NCBI GenBank assembly: GCA_002350615.1
Contig: DEFD01000002.1
Coordinates: 30,919 to 70,976 of the forward strand
DNA from: Bacteroidales bacterium UBA2861
GTDB lineage: Bacteria; Bacteroidota; Bacteroidia; Bacteroidales; UBA932
Length of the DNA stretch: 40,058 nt
Reading direction: 5' to 3'
The notes beneath the pieces were generated by a model. The model did no database searches and was not told the DNA's origin. It worked only from the letters and a program-made list of their open reading frames with translations. Position numbers and translations under genes: made by a program. Within the stretch, counting starts at the first letter, position 1. Every line of letters begins with the position of its first letter. This document shows positions 25,121-34,305 of the stretch, in pieces.

Positions 25121-26201
25121 TTCCGTATTTGCCGAGAATCTTTACGATCTGCTTTTTCACTGACATCGCCCAGATCCAATAACCGTCAGAGCAGGGATGC
25201 GTTCCGTCCGCGGTGGTATCATGGTACTCATTGCTGGCGTTGGATTCGATGAAATACACATCCTTGTATTTCTTTACGGCCTCGGCCATCAGTTTGCGGG
25301 CCATCGCGTCCTTGTCCGCCTCGCTTTTATCCACAACAGTGTCGAAATTGCGTTTTTCGCGATAGATCGAGCTCATGAAAATGAGCGGAACCCCGGGGTG
25401 CGTACTCTGGATGCTCTCGATGAACGCGAAAAGATTCTTTTCAATGGTCTTGTCGCTGCCGTTGGAGAATGCGTCGAAGACAAAAGCATCAGCTTCCGCC
25501 GCAGTTAGGGCTTCACGGAACGAGGGTTGCATGAAGCAGTCGCCGCCAACTCCGAGGCTGCAGAACTGCAGACCGGTGAGCCTGGTGAGGTAGGCGGGAA
25601 CAGTCGCTCCGGACCTTGAAGTGTTGGACCCATGCATGTAACTTGAACCGTGGAGGCATATCTTATGACGGAAAGGCTGCTTGCCGGGGCGGATGACGCT
25701 GCCTTCCTTCGTGCCGATCTGAACGGATTTTTCCTTGCTGTACAGAGGCAGATAAAGGAGACACTCTTTCATACCCTCCTTCATGTTGCCCACGAGCCTT
25801 CCGTGATACGGTTCATCGCTCACGCGCCCGGAAACGATGCCCGCCCAAAGCCATTTGCCGTCCTTTTTGATATACAGGTCGAATCCACGGGTACCGAAAC
25901 CGGAACTTTGGGCTTCGCTGGCTTCAAGCCAATCGACCTTGACGGTTATAATAGGGGAATCGGTCTCGAAAGCGACTGAAATACCGGACGACATCTCAAG
26001 GAGATTGATGTCCTTCGAGCTCCATTTGTCGGACTTGCTGAAGTCCATCCTTTGGTACGGAGTAGGCGTGTCGTTGAACATCTTTCCGCACAAAGTCAGT
26101 TCGGAGGCTTCCGTGAACTGGAAAGTCACATCCTTCATGTTCTGAGCGTTGACGCCCAGCGCGATGGCCGCAAGGACCAGGATTGAAACAATTTTTTTCA
26201 T
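25113..26201 (-). CDS. secreted SGNH/GDSL hydrolase with GxDLY N-terminal domain
   Basis: This 362-residue exported protein (signal peptide ending near GVNAQ, residue 20) is a likely carbohydrate esterase, possibly removing acetyl groups from glycans. The N-terminal part has the GFDLYIKKDG motif (106-115) of the beta-sandwich domain that precedes SGNH hydrolases. The catalytic part starts with CLHGSSYMHG, giving Ser186 or Ser187 as nucleophile, continues with SLGVGGDCFM (block II-like Gly) and ends with DGTHP (Asp332, His335). It is the last gene of the folC-DUF2147-macroglobulin operon, 11 bases after the macroglobulin gene. The substrate is unknown. Its last 8 bases overlap the end of truB on the other strand. 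Confidence 0.88.
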   Translation of the reverse strand: MKKIVSILVLAAIALGVNAQNMKDVTFQFTEASELTLCGKMFNDTPTPYQRMDFSKSDKWSSKDINLLEMSSGISVAFETDSPIITVKVDWLEASEAQSSGFGTRGFDLYIKKDGKWLWAGIVSGRVSDEPYHGRLVGNMKEGMKECLLYLPLYSKEKSVQIGTKEGSVIRPGKQPFRHKICLHGSSYMHGSNTSRSGATVPAYLTRLTGLQFCSLGVGGDCFMQPSFREALTAAEADAFVFDAFSNGSDKTIEKNLFAFIESIQSTHPGVPLIFMSSIYREKRNFDTVVDKSEADKDAMARKLMAEAVKKYKDVYFIESNASNEYHDTTADGTHPCSDGYWIWAMSVKKQIVKILGKYGIK

Positions 26202-26212
26202 ATCAAGTGTTA

Positions 26213-29200
26213 TTAACGTTCAAATATACGCATTTTCCCGGGAGAAGCATTCGCCTGATAGTGAGGTGCATACAGGCACTCTATGCTGGGGGCGGCATGC
26301 TGGAAATGTCCCGCGCGCACCGCATAGAATTCCTCGCTGACTTCGATTGTTTCCTCGGGATAAGACTCGTACCAGTACTCGATGCGGTCCTTGAGCACGT
26401 TGCGATAGTATCCCCAGCGGTAGCCGGAGCGCTGATCCACAGGCTGAAGCCCGGCAGGAATTGGCAAACTGACTTTCACAAAGCTGCGGTTCTCCCCGCT
26501 GTAGAGCTTCCAGGAAAGCTTTATGCGCCCGCCGATGCTGACAGATGCCGGGGAGGCTGGGCCGCTTATGGACATTCCGTTGCCGGCAGGCAGAATCTGC
26601 CCGAAGGGCTTGTGCCAGCTGCCTTCGAGGGCAAGGACCTTGGTGTTGAGCACGGCTTCGGAGGCATCCAGCACGGAGGCGATGGCCTCGATATATCCGG
26701 GGTCGCTCTCCCAATGCTGCGTTTCCTTCTGAAGCATCATCCAGAGGCGGATGCCGTCGGCCACATCTTCATGCCCGCAGGCCGACAGCAGATTGCAAAG
26801 CAGGCTGTGCGCATAGAGCTCGCTTTCCAGCAGCCCCCTCCATGGCATCACTGCGTTGGGGTAGTAGATGCCGCCCTGCTTGTGCGGCTGGGCATATTGC
26901 AGAAGCGATTCCACATCCGCCGCAAGCGATTTTTTCATCTTTTTCTCGGCCGCAAGCCTTATTCCCATTTTCTTCGCAAGCGCGATGCCTGCGGCTCCTT
27001 CATTGCCGTCCGGCCCATAGAGGAAGTTCCTCAGACTCAGCATCCTGCGTGCTTTGGGAAGGATGGCTCCGTTCAGACCGCGCGACTTTCCTGGGACCAG
27101 ATATTTCCTTGCCGCCTTGCGGAAATCGGCGTCCGGCTTTTCGGAGAACCCGATTTCGGGGAAGAGGCTGCGGAAATGCAGGTACTCTTCCATGCTGATG
27201 CCGATGTACCACCAGATTCGCTTGTAGTTGCGGTCTTTTTCAAAATAATACTTGTCGATGAATTTCACGGCAGCGGCTTCGTCGATGATACCCAGACCCC
27301 TCAGGCGGGAAGCCACGATGAGGGTGACCCTCGGGGAAGGATCCATGCCGGGGAACCAGCTGAAGCCACCGTCGTCGCTGCGACAGGAGAGCAGTTTGGC
27401 TACTGCTTCATCGTGATTGAATTCCGGTTTTGCCCCTATCTTTTTGCAGAGGGATTCCGCATACAGCGCCCTCGCCAGGTCTATCGCGTTGTCCGAACGA
27501 AGCGTAACTTCCTTTGGAATAGCCTCTTCGAGCATTTTCCTTATGGATATCTCCCTGAGCGCGGCCTGATCTCCCGGGATGTTTACGAACATCGCCCTGA
27601 GGCTCTTTTCAAGGGCGGACCTGTCCGCTCCTGCAAGGAGGACCGCTGAATGAGCCTCGGAGAAACTCTGCTCCGCGGGGAATACGGGGATGCTTACGAA
27701 AACCGCATCGCTTCCGGAGCTTCCGGAAAGGCTCTCCGCATCTGGGATGAATACTGCCTTGACGCCAAGCGCGCCGATTCCCTCGGGAACGTCGAATTCG
27801 AAATTCTCGAATGTGCTGCTTCCAGCCTTGATGCTGACAGACTGCTTCTGAATGCCCAGGACGGCTGCCTTCCTGTGGTCTTCGCCGTCAAGGAAAGACA
27901 GGCTCAGAGTGCCCCGCACATCCTGTTTAAGGCTGTTGGCAAGTGCCGCACGGACAATGTACTTGTCCCCGCTGAAAAGGAACTGCGGCTGCGCAAGGCT
28001 GACCTTTACCGGAATGCTCACCGTCATCTCCTTGCGCAGCACTGCATTACGCATTTTTTTATCGTGGGCGAACAGCTGCACATAGAAAGTGGACAGCTTG
28101 TCGGCATTCCGCCAGGAGAATTCCGCATTGCCCGAAGCATCGCTCCTCAGGGCCGGCTCCCACGCTATCGTGGTGGCGAAATCCTCCCGCAGAAGGACAT
28201 TCTCTTCCATGGCTTGTGACCCTGCAACCGCCATGTCGTCAGCCGTTTCCGCCACAGATTCTTCCATTGCGTATGCCATAGGTGCAGCATCCATCGCTGC
28301 GCTCTTCATCATCATAGTATTCATGCCCCGTGCGCCCATGACGCGAACCGGACCGAAGTTGCCCCGGCTGTCGTTGCTTCCGCAGCGATAATTGTATCCT
28401 ACGGACGGCGCCGGTACGGGCATGGCACGGAGCTGCTGCCAGTGGTTGGCGGCGAAGCGCTCGGTACTCTTGTCGAAGATGCTCAAGGCGATTTCAGTTT
28501 CGGCTACTGTCTTTATGCCGATGCTGCACGGCTGCCCGGGGGCGCTGAGGTCGGTGAACCTGCTGAATTCCAGAGGAAGGTCGTAACGATGGTCCTCCCG
28601 CCTGCGGTTCAGGGTGTATGAATACTGGTTTTTGTTCTGGAAATAGATGACTTTCAGGCAGATGGCATCGGGCCATTCAGGCCTGTATCCAAAGCGCAAT
28701 TCGCCTTCCGCCTGCGCTTTCAGCTTTTGCGCCTCCGGTGATGCTTCCGAAGGAGTCAGGACCCTGATGCCTCGGTCCAGGAGCTGCTCTCCGCTTCCGT
28801 AAACTTCCCAAAGAACCCAGGTTTTGCGTTCTCCGGCCACAACTTTAAGCGCGAGCCCGTCGCCTCCGAGGTCTTCGAAGTAGTAGGAAGTCTTCTTCAC
28901 CGGCTCCGGTTTCTTGCGAAGGGAGAAACCTTTGCCGAAGTCCTGAGTCTCCCCGCTGGCGTCCGTAATCCTGATTCTCACGCTGTGCCACTGCCAGTCC
29001 GAGTCTTTGTCATTTATCGGAACCTCGATTTCGAAGTGCCCGTCGGCATCGATGTCCAGGGGACCCATATCTTTCTCTTCGCCGTTGTACTGCCATATCC
29101 AGGAAGTTTTGGCCCCGGCCAGGCTATGGCCGGAATATGCCCTGGCGCTGCCTTTCAGCACCACCTTGTCCATGGGCAGCCACAGTTCTCCCGGATCCTC

Positions 29201-31036
29201 GAAGACCAGGTCGAAGCTCGGAAGGACGAAATCGTCCACCAGTACCGAAGCGCCGGCGATGGTCCTGCCGTCCTTATCCTCTATATGGATATTGTACCAG
29301 CCGTTCTTCTGGCGGCGGGGGAGTTTGAACTCTCCGTTGATGCTTCCGAACTCATTGGTACTGAGTGTTTTGCTCTCTATTATCGCAGCTTCGCTGTCCT
29401 TGAGGACGGCTTTGTATTTTTCTCCTTTGCCTGCCGGGCGTAAATCCCTCTGGCCATAATAAACCAGGGCCGAGAATTTTACGGATTCATCCGGATTGAA
29501 CGCCCTTCTGTCGGTTATGATGACGCAGTTTCTGCGCTCTTCGTCAGCCTGACCGGAAACATAGGTCCTGTACGGGGTGATTTTTTCGGAAAGCCGGCTG
29601 CCGGACTTTACCCTCAGACTGTAGCGGCCTTTGACATCTCCCAGAAGCTTGCCGATCTTATCGGGAAGAGGGGAGAATCCGTCGATGTTGATCCGGGCGC
29701 TCTCCACCTGCTTGCCATCCCTGTCCGTTACTATGGCTTCCACGCTGCCAAGAGGTTCGCCGCTCAGGTAGTCCGTCGCCCAGATTCCGAGACCGTCGGA
29801 ATTCCTTCTGATAGCCAGCGAAATAGTGTATTTGCTGTATTCGCATTCGTCCTGCGGTCTCTGCTCTTTGGAGAACCTGCCTTGTACGGCCCCGCCTTTT
29901 ACTGTTCCTATGCATTCGACTTCATATTCGCCGTCCGGAAGCTCGGGAAGTTCAAGTTTCACGCTGTCCGGAACGAAAAAGCTGCATGCTTCGTTCCTGA
30001 TTGTCTTGCCAAAGACTTCCTGTTTGCCGGAATCTTTTCCCGTCTCCGGAGAATGCTTGACCCGAAGCTCGGCCTCGGCGGTGTTTGTCATTAGGATGCA
30101 TGCTACGCCGTCGCTTACGCTGACACGGACGTTTGAGGATTCCAGGGTTTCGATGAGGACTCTGGCGTTTTCGGAGCAGGCGGCGAGATCTTTCTCTTTG
30201 TCTTTGAGCGATTTTCGCCGTTGTTCGAAGTTCTTGCAATCGTCCCGGAGTTGCCTGAAGGCTTCACTTTTTTCGCTGAGATTCCCGGATGTACCGTTTT
30301 CCTCGTCACGGCTGAGTCTGTCGAAGCGGATCTGCAGGATCTCGTCTTCCGCAAGGAATGCCACGGCTTTTCCGGCATATTTATCCCTGATCCTTTCCAA
30401 AGATTTCAGGCGCTCTTCCTCGGGAGTACGGTGATATCCTGCCTGAGCCTGCTGGAACTCGACCAATGCGCCCATGGGATATGCGCCGGCAAAGTGTTTT
30501 TCGAGCTCCGACATCGCTGATCCGTCGCTTCGGCCAGCCTGGCTCCAAAGGGCGTATTCATAATCGTTCGAAAGGTTTTTCTTCAGCCAATCGCCGAATT
30601 TGAACTGCCTGAGGGCCCAGTCCGCTTCCCAGAAATCGGGGTTTCTGGAATCGAGGAGTTTCTTTTTCTTCTCCGAGATGAATTCTCCGGGATTCCATCC
30701 GCTTTCGCCGCCGAACCCTCTTTCCTTATAGAAGTATTCCACCACTGGCTCGCCGAATGTTTCGATCTCTTCGGTGCAGCGGCTGCGGAGACTGTCACGG
30801 AGTTTCCAGTTGACGGATGCGGCGACATCGACATATCTGGTGCACGCATCGTAAAAGTCCCAGGCGAGATGCTTGGCTCGGGCTTCCTTCTTGATGCTCT
30901 CGAGCGCTTTCATTTGCTCTTTCGGCCTGTCCGCGCGTTCGGCATCGTTGTAGCTCTGCCATAGTTTCGTAAGCACGTGGCCGCCTGCAAGGGGGAGAAT
31001 CGCCATCAGAAGTATTGTGTTGAGGATTTTATGCAT
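26213..31036 (-). CDS. alpha-2-macroglobulin family protein without thioester
   Basis: This large secreted protein of 1607 residues belongs to the bacterial alpha-2-macroglobulin family, thought to trap foreign proteases in the periplasm. After a signal peptide and a helical N-terminal region (to about 300) come MG-type beta domains, with RTYVSGQADEERRNCVIITD and FNPDESVKFSALVYYG marking the MG2/MG3 area. A Met/Ala-rich stretch at about 900-950 (MNTMMMKSAAMDAAPMAYAM) is a plausible bait region and is followed by the ATTIAWEPAL block typical of the A2M domain. No CxEQ thioester motif occurs at the expected place (around NIPGDQAALREISI), so covalent trapping is unlikely. The helical domain (NFLYGPDG region, 1250-1450) remains. 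No penicillin-binding protein 1C gene is adjacent, unlike the enterobacterial pair. Confidence 0.87.
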   Translation of the reverse strand: MHKILNTILLMAILPLAGGHVLTKLWQSYNDAERADRPKEQMKALESIKKEARAKHLAWDFYDACTRYVDVAASVNWKLRDSLRSRCTEEIETFGEPVVEYFYKERGFGGESGWNPGEFISEKKKKLLDSRNPDFWEADWALRQFKFGDWLKKNLSNDYEYALWSQAGRSDGSAMSELEKHFAGAYPMGALVEFQQAQAGYHRTPEEERLKSLERIRDKYAGKAVAFLAEDEILQIRFDRLSRDEENGTSGNLSEKSEAFRQLRDDCKNFEQRRKSLKDKEKDLAACSENARVLIETLESSNVRVSVSDGVACILMTNTAEAELRVKHSPETGKDSGKQEVFGKTIRNEACSFFVPDSVKLELPELPDGEYEVECIGTVKGGAVQGRFSKEQRPQDECEYSKYTISLAIRRNSDGLGIWATDYLSGEPLGSVEAIVTDRDGKQVESARINIDGFSPLPDKIGKLLGDVKGRYSLRVKSGSRLSEKITPYRTYVSGQADEERRNCVIITDRRAFNPDESVKFSALVYYGQRDLRPAGKGEKYKAVLKDSEAAIIESKTLSTNEFGSINGEFKLPRRQKNGWYNIHIEDKDGRTIAGASVLVDDFVLPSFDLVFEDPGELWLPMDKVVLKGSARAYSGHSLAGAKTSWIWQYNGEEKDMGPLDIDADGHFEIEVPINDKDSDWQWHSVRIRITDASGETQDFGKGFSLRKKPEPVKKTSYYFEDLGGDGLALKVVAGERKTWVLWEVYGSGEQLLDRGIRVLTPSEASPEAQKLKAQAEGELRFGYRPEWPDAICLKVIYFQNKNQYSYTLNRRREDHRYDLPLEFSRFTDLSAPGQPCSIGIKTVAETEIALSIFDKSTERFAANHWQQLRAMPVPAPSVGYNYRCGSNDSRGNFGPVRVMGARGMNTMMMKSAAMDAAPMAYAMEESVAETADDMAVAGSQAMEENVLLREDFATTIAWEPALRSDASGNAEFSWRNADKLSTFYVQLFAHDKKMRNAVLRKEMTVSIPVKVSLAQPQFLFSGDKYIVRAALANSLKQDVRGTLSLSFLDGEDHRKAAVLGIQKQSVSIKAGSSTFENFEFDVPEGIGALGVKAVFIPDAESLSGSSGSDAVFVSIPVFPAEQSFSEAHSAVLLAGADRSALEKSLRAMFVNIPGDQAALREISIRKMLEEAIPKEVTLRSDNAIDLARALYAESLCKKIGAKPEFNHDEAVAKLLSCRSDDGGFSWFPGMDPSPRVTLIVASRLRGLGIIDEAAAVKFIDKYYFEKDRNYKRIWWYIGISMEEYLHFRSLFPEIGFSEKPDADFRKAARKYLVPGKSRGLNGAILPKARRMLSLRNFLYGPDGNEGAAGIALAKKMGIRLAAEKKMKKSLAADVESLLQYAQPHKQGGIYYPNAVMPWRGLLESELYAHSLLCNLLSACGHEDVADGIRLWMMLQKETQHWESDPGYIEAIASVLDASEAVLNTKVLALEGSWHKPFGQILPAGNGMSISGPASPASVSIGGRIKLSWKLYSGENRSFVKVSLPIPAGLQPVDQRSGYRWGYYRNVLKDRIEYWYESYPEETIEVSEEFYAVRAGHFQHAAPSIECLYAPHYQANASPGKMRIFER

Positions 31037-31069
31037 AATAATACAGATCTTTGGCTGGTTCCGACAGAA

Positions 31070-31522
31070 CTACAGCCGGTTCCAGGTGAATGTTTCGCTG
31101 ATGCCCATCAATGAACCCTTTACGCTGAGGTTGCCGTCGGGCAGTTTCCTAATTGTCAGGTTGACCACGAGTCCGCGCTGGGGATCGTATATCTTACCCC
31201 CGTCCCACTGCCTTTTCGAGGCGTTGTACTTGAGCCCATTGAAGATAACTATCTGGTCGCAAGGGGTGTTGCGGAGTGACTTGTCCGGGTTCTTTGCGTC
31301 CAGGATCTTTTTCCCCGTTGCCGGGTCGATGGAGTTCTTCACCCAGTAAATCTGGCCCTTGTAAGTGCCTGAGGCGTTTTTTGTAACACGGACCTTGTAT
31401 TCGTCGTTTTCCTTTTTCGATGTGAAGTTGCCGAGGATATCGTCTGCACTCTGTGCGCAGAGGCTGAATGCGGCTGCGAAAACCGCAACCGTCGTTGAAA
31501 TGAACTTGCTGAGCCTTGTCAT
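31070..31522 (-). CDS. DUF2147 family secreted protein
   Basis: This 150-residue exported protein (signal peptide ending near SLCAQS) matches the DUF2147 pattern: ADDILGNFTSKK at the start, YKGQIYWVK, a DAKNPDKSLRNTP block, WDGGKIYDPQRG and a C-terminal WNR. The family forms a small lipocalin-like beta-barrel in other bacteria; the ligand is unknown. It sits 22 bases after folC and 33 before the macroglobulin gene and is almost certainly co-transcribed with them. Confidence 0.88.
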   Translation of the reverse strand: MTRLSKFISTTVAVFAAAFSLCAQSADDILGNFTSKKENDEYKVRVTKNASGTYKGQIYWVKNSIDPATGKKILDAKNPDKSLRNTPCDQIVIFNGLKYNASKRQWDGGKIYDPQRGLVVNLTIRKLPDGNLSVKGSLMGISETFTWNRL

Positions 31523-31544
31523 GTCGTTTTTTCTTTTCGTTTCG

Positions 31545-33116
31545 TCAAAAACTGTGCCCGTGGCCGGTCAGTTCGTCCAGTACGGGCAGCGCCTCCGCCA
31601 CGACAAATGCACTGCCACCTATGTAGATGATGTCTGGTTGTTCCGGCTGCGGCATGGCGGAATCGTGGGTGCCCGGTTCTTCTTTGCCGGTGCGGCCGTC
31701 ATCTGCCAAGGCCGCCAGGACACCCTCACGGACAGTCCCGCCACCTGCGATGCGGCAGTCCAGACCGGGTCTGAGGGCATGCAGCCTTTCGAGCAGAGCC
31801 GCTGCGGGCAGGGATCGCTGTGACTGTGGCGCCACAAGATAATAGCTTGCTGCTGAAGGCATCAGCGGAGCGATGGAATCGAGGTCTTTGTCGGCCATGA
31901 TGCCGTAAACCATAATCAGGCGCTTCGCCGGAACCGTGTTTGGCTCGCTTTCCCGCTGCAGCCTTTCGAAGTTAATGGCTATGGCGGCCGGATTGTGGCC
32001 GATGTCGCAGATGACGCTGCTGCCGCCGATGGTGAATCGCTCCCAGCGGCCGCGGAAGCCGCTGCGCGCGGCGGTCCGCTGCAGCGCCTCCACTATCCTG
32101 GCCCCCGGCACCATCCCTTCGGTGTGAAAAATCGGGTTTTTTTCACACGGCTGCCAGGAATTTGCCCCTTCGGTGTGAAAATCGGGCCATTTTTCACACG
32201 GCTGCCCGGCGAGGATGGCCAGGGCGACCAGCGAGGTGTGCAGGTTTATCTTCTGGCAAGGCCCCTGCAGGTCCATCCCGGCCAGAATCGCATCCTCGTC
32301 GGGCAAGACGGTATCGCCCGCAGCAATCAGGGGGCATCCCGCCGAAGCGGCGGTCCGGACGAACACCGGCCAGGTTTCGGGGTCCCTGCCCCATACCACT
32401 GCCGGCACCCCATGCTTGAAAATCCCGGCTTTCTGCGCCGCTATCTTTTCCCTGGTATCTCCAAGGATGGCGCAGTGGTCCAGCCCGATGGAAGTAATCA
32501 CGCTCAGACAGGGCTGAATCACATTCGTGCTGTCCAGCAGGCCACCCAGCCCCACCTCTATAACGGCATAGTCCACGGCCTGTTCGGCGAACCACTTGAA
32601 TGCCATGCCCGTGGTGATTTCAAAAAATGAGTGGCCTTCCAGCGCCGCATCGTACTTCTCAAGGAAGTCCCACACCCATTCCTTGGCAGGCATGCACCAG
32701 CCGTCGTCGCTGACGATCCTCATCCTTTCCCGAAAGTCCAGAAGGTGGGGGGAAGTGTAGAGGCCGACGCGTGGATGGGCGCCATCGCCGGGATGGCATG
32801 CTCCGGCCGCAAGGGCGCTCGCGAGCATCGAGGCGACGCTCCCTTTGCCGTTCGTCCCCGCCACATGGATGCAGCGGTACGGCAGCTGCACGCCCCCTGC
32901 TCCCACCGCCTTGTGCAGGCTCCCGGCGCCAGTTGCCCCCTCCGTTTCAGGCACGCCCCCTGCCCCCGACGCAAAGCCAAGGGCATCGCAGAGCCGCATC
33001 ATGCCCTCGAGCCCGGGCTTGTACGATGCCTGTGAAAACCCGGCTGTCTGGACGGATTGGAAACGGGTGAAAAGCCCGGAAATCCGGGCGTCATATAAAG
33101 TTTCGTTGAATTCCAT
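31545..33116 (-). CDS. folC: bifunctional folylpolyglutamate/dihydrofolate synthase with in-frame inserts
   Basis: FolC adds glutamate to dihydropteroate and folates in the cytoplasm. This version has 523 residues against the usual 420-430. The ATP loop HVAGTNGKGSVASML lies near residues 85-99, and a second family block (EVGLGGLLDSTNVI) follows. Two insertions explain the length. A Gly/Ala-rich stretch of about 33 residues, before the P-loop, contains a short direct repeat in DNA (32888 and 32951, 63 bases apart). A second insert at about residues 303-334 holds two tandem copies of a hairpin-forming repeat (PCEK..FHTEG twice). Both keep the frame. The ATG at 33116 begins MEFNETLYDARI as expected; longer frames upstream cross the divergent promoter. 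Confidence 0.92.
   Translation of the reverse strand: MEFNETLYDARISGLFTRFQSVQTAGFSQASYKPGLEGMMRLCDALGFASGAGGVPETEGATGAGSLHKAVGAGGVQLPYRCIHVAGTNGKGSVASMLASALAAGACHPGDGAHPRVGLYTSPHLLDFRERMRIVSDDGWCMPAKEWVWDFLEKYDAALEGHSFFEITTGMAFKWFAEQAVDYAVIEVGLGGLLDSTNVIQPCLSVITSIGLDHCAILGDTREKIAAQKAGIFKHGVPAVVWGRDPETWPVFVRTAASAGCPLIAAGDTVLPDEDAILAGMDLQGPCQKINLHTSLVALAILAGQPCEKWPDFHTEGANSWQPCEKNPIFHTEGMVPGARIVEALQRTAARSGFRGRWERFTIGGSSVICDIGHNPAAIAINFERLQRESEPNTVPAKRLIMVYGIMADKDLDSIAPLMPSAASYYLVAPQSQRSLPAAALLERLHALRPGLDCRIAGGGTVREGVLAALADDGRTGKEEPGTHDSAMPQPEQPDIIYIGGSAFVVAEALPVLDELTGHGHSF
32115..32206. repeat. two tandem hairpin repeats inside folC
   Basis: Two 41-bp copies, 32115-32155 and 32166-32206, lie 51 bases (17 codons) apart. 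Each carries an inverted repeat GTGTGAAAA...TTTTCACAC around a TCGGG-containing loop. The copies differ only in the loop. The shape is a classic short palindromic repeat, here placed in frame in a coding region. Confidence 0.85.
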
Positions 33117-33117
33117 A

Positions 33118-33148
33118 TTGCAACTGAATCCAAATTTAACTATTTTTG
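33118..33148 (+). promoter_or_regulatory. Bacteroidota-type promoter for the PurL-like gene
   Basis: TTG at 33118-33120, 20 bases, then TATTTTTG at 33141-33148, with the start codon 13 bases later. On the other strand TAAATTTG (33138-33131) could serve as the -7 element of folC, but it lacks a well-placed TTG. Confidence 0.6.
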
Positions 33149-33161
33149 AGGGATTTTGCGT

Positions 33162-34283
33162 ATGAAGGAACAAAAGATTTCGCCGCTGGTCTCCAGCTAT
33201 GTTATCGACGGAGTACCCCAGGAACTCACTCCTGCCGGGATTTTGGATTCGGTTTCCGAGTTCCCTTCCTCCCATCAGTCCGCAATCGCCGGACGGATAG
33301 TGGATGAAACTCCGGAATGCGGAGCCTCCGAAACACTGATGGACCCGGAGGAGATAGACAAATATCTCTCCGCCGTATTACGGCATAAAAGGGTCTTTCC
33401 TTTTGTCTTTGCAGACTCCTACACCCGTTTCCGCATCGAATGCGCCCTGTTGGACAGCCTGTGGAAGATGGGCAGCTTCAGAATCGGGGATCTCGGCCTG
33501 GAAGCATGCTGGAACTGGAAAATCGGCCCGCTCGGCAATGCCGCCGCCTTCTATGAATCGGTCCGCGCAGCCGGCGATATGCTGGACCAGTTGGGAGTGT
33601 GCCTCAAGTCTTATTCCGCCACGGAATCGAAAAGCCAGTGCGAAGTCACTTTTACGGCTGGACTCAGGAGCAGCGCGGAAGACGAATCCATAGTGGAACG
33701 CCCCTACACTACGCAATCTCCGAAAATCGGGGTAGCCTCCCTGCCTTCCACGCTTCTGCCCAATTACGAAAGCTGGATAGTTTATATTCCCTTTGACACA
33801 TCTTCTTACCGTCTGGGCGGCTCAATCCTGTCCCAGGCTCTGAAGACCCGTCTTCCCGTGGCCCCGGCCGTAGATGACCCGGATTATTTCCTGGATTGTT
33901 TCGAGGTCGTGCGGGAACTTGTCGAAGACGGCATCATTCTGTCGGCGGCAACCGTAGGGGACGGCGGGCTTCTGGCATCCCTGAAGGGGATGGCTTCATC
34001 GAAGGCGGGGGCCCAGATAGACCTGTCGGACCTCAAAAAATCCGTCGGGGAAGATGATATCGTGCGGCTGCTGTTCTCCGAAATTCCCGGCGCCCTGATC
34101 CAGGTGCGGGACGAAGATTTCGATTACATCGACGCAGAACTGCTCCTTCAGGACGTTGCGTTCTATCCCCTCGGGCATCCGGCTCCGGGCGGACATATCA
34201 GGGTGAAATCATCTGCCAAAACCGGCCTGCAAAGCATTCTCGAAGCGCTCGCAAGGCGTCAGGGAGGCGAGGGCGAAGACTGA
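33162..34283 (+). CDS. PurL-like orphan AIR-synthase domain protein, probably not catalytic
   Basis: This 373-residue protein follows the pattern of the C-terminal synthetase unit of large PurL (phosphoribosylformylglycinamidine synthase): IGDLGLEACWNWKIGPLGNA then AAFYESVRAAGDMLDQLGV, SYRLGGSILSQAL, VDDPDYFLDCFEVVREL, and GDGGLLASLKGMA. Yet the GKDSMS motif of PurL is replaced by SYSATESKS, the HDxSDGG motif by AATVGDGG, and the N-terminal half and glutaminase domain are absent. It is thus probably a divergent stand-alone relative with a regulatory or unknown role rather than an enzyme of purine synthesis. It precedes phoH by 22 bases, suggesting one transcript. The family relation rests on remembered motif order and needs a profile search. 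Confidence 0.65.
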   Translation: MKEQKISPLVSSYVIDGVPQELTPAGILDSVSEFPSSHQSAIAGRIVDETPECGASETLMDPEEIDKYLSAVLRHKRVFPFVFADSYTRFRIECALLDSLWKMGSFRIGDLGLEACWNWKIGPLGNAAAFYESVRAAGDMLDQLGVCLKSYSATESKSQCEVTFTAGLRSSAEDESIVERPYTTQSPKIGVASLPSTLLPNYESWIVYIPFDTSSYRLGGSILSQALKTRLPVAPAVDDPDYFLDCFEVVRELVEDGIILSAATVGDGGLLASLKGMASSKAGAQIDLSDLKKSVGEDDIVRLLFSEIPGALIQVRDEDFDYIDAELLLQDVAFYPLGHPAPGGHIRVKSSAKTGLQSILEALARRQGGEGED

Positions 34284-34305
34284 AAACACTAAAACAGATC
34301 CGATT

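Noticed and set aside
26183..27649. 488-codon plus-strand open frame
   Set aside because: It lies opposite the alpha-2-macroglobulin gene, whose protein has signal peptide and family blocks; the antisense product shows no recognisable family.
32115..32206. Tandem repeats considered as a CRISPR array
   Set aside because: Only two copies, with a 10-base gap rather than a spacer, an open reading frame through both, and no cas genes nearby.
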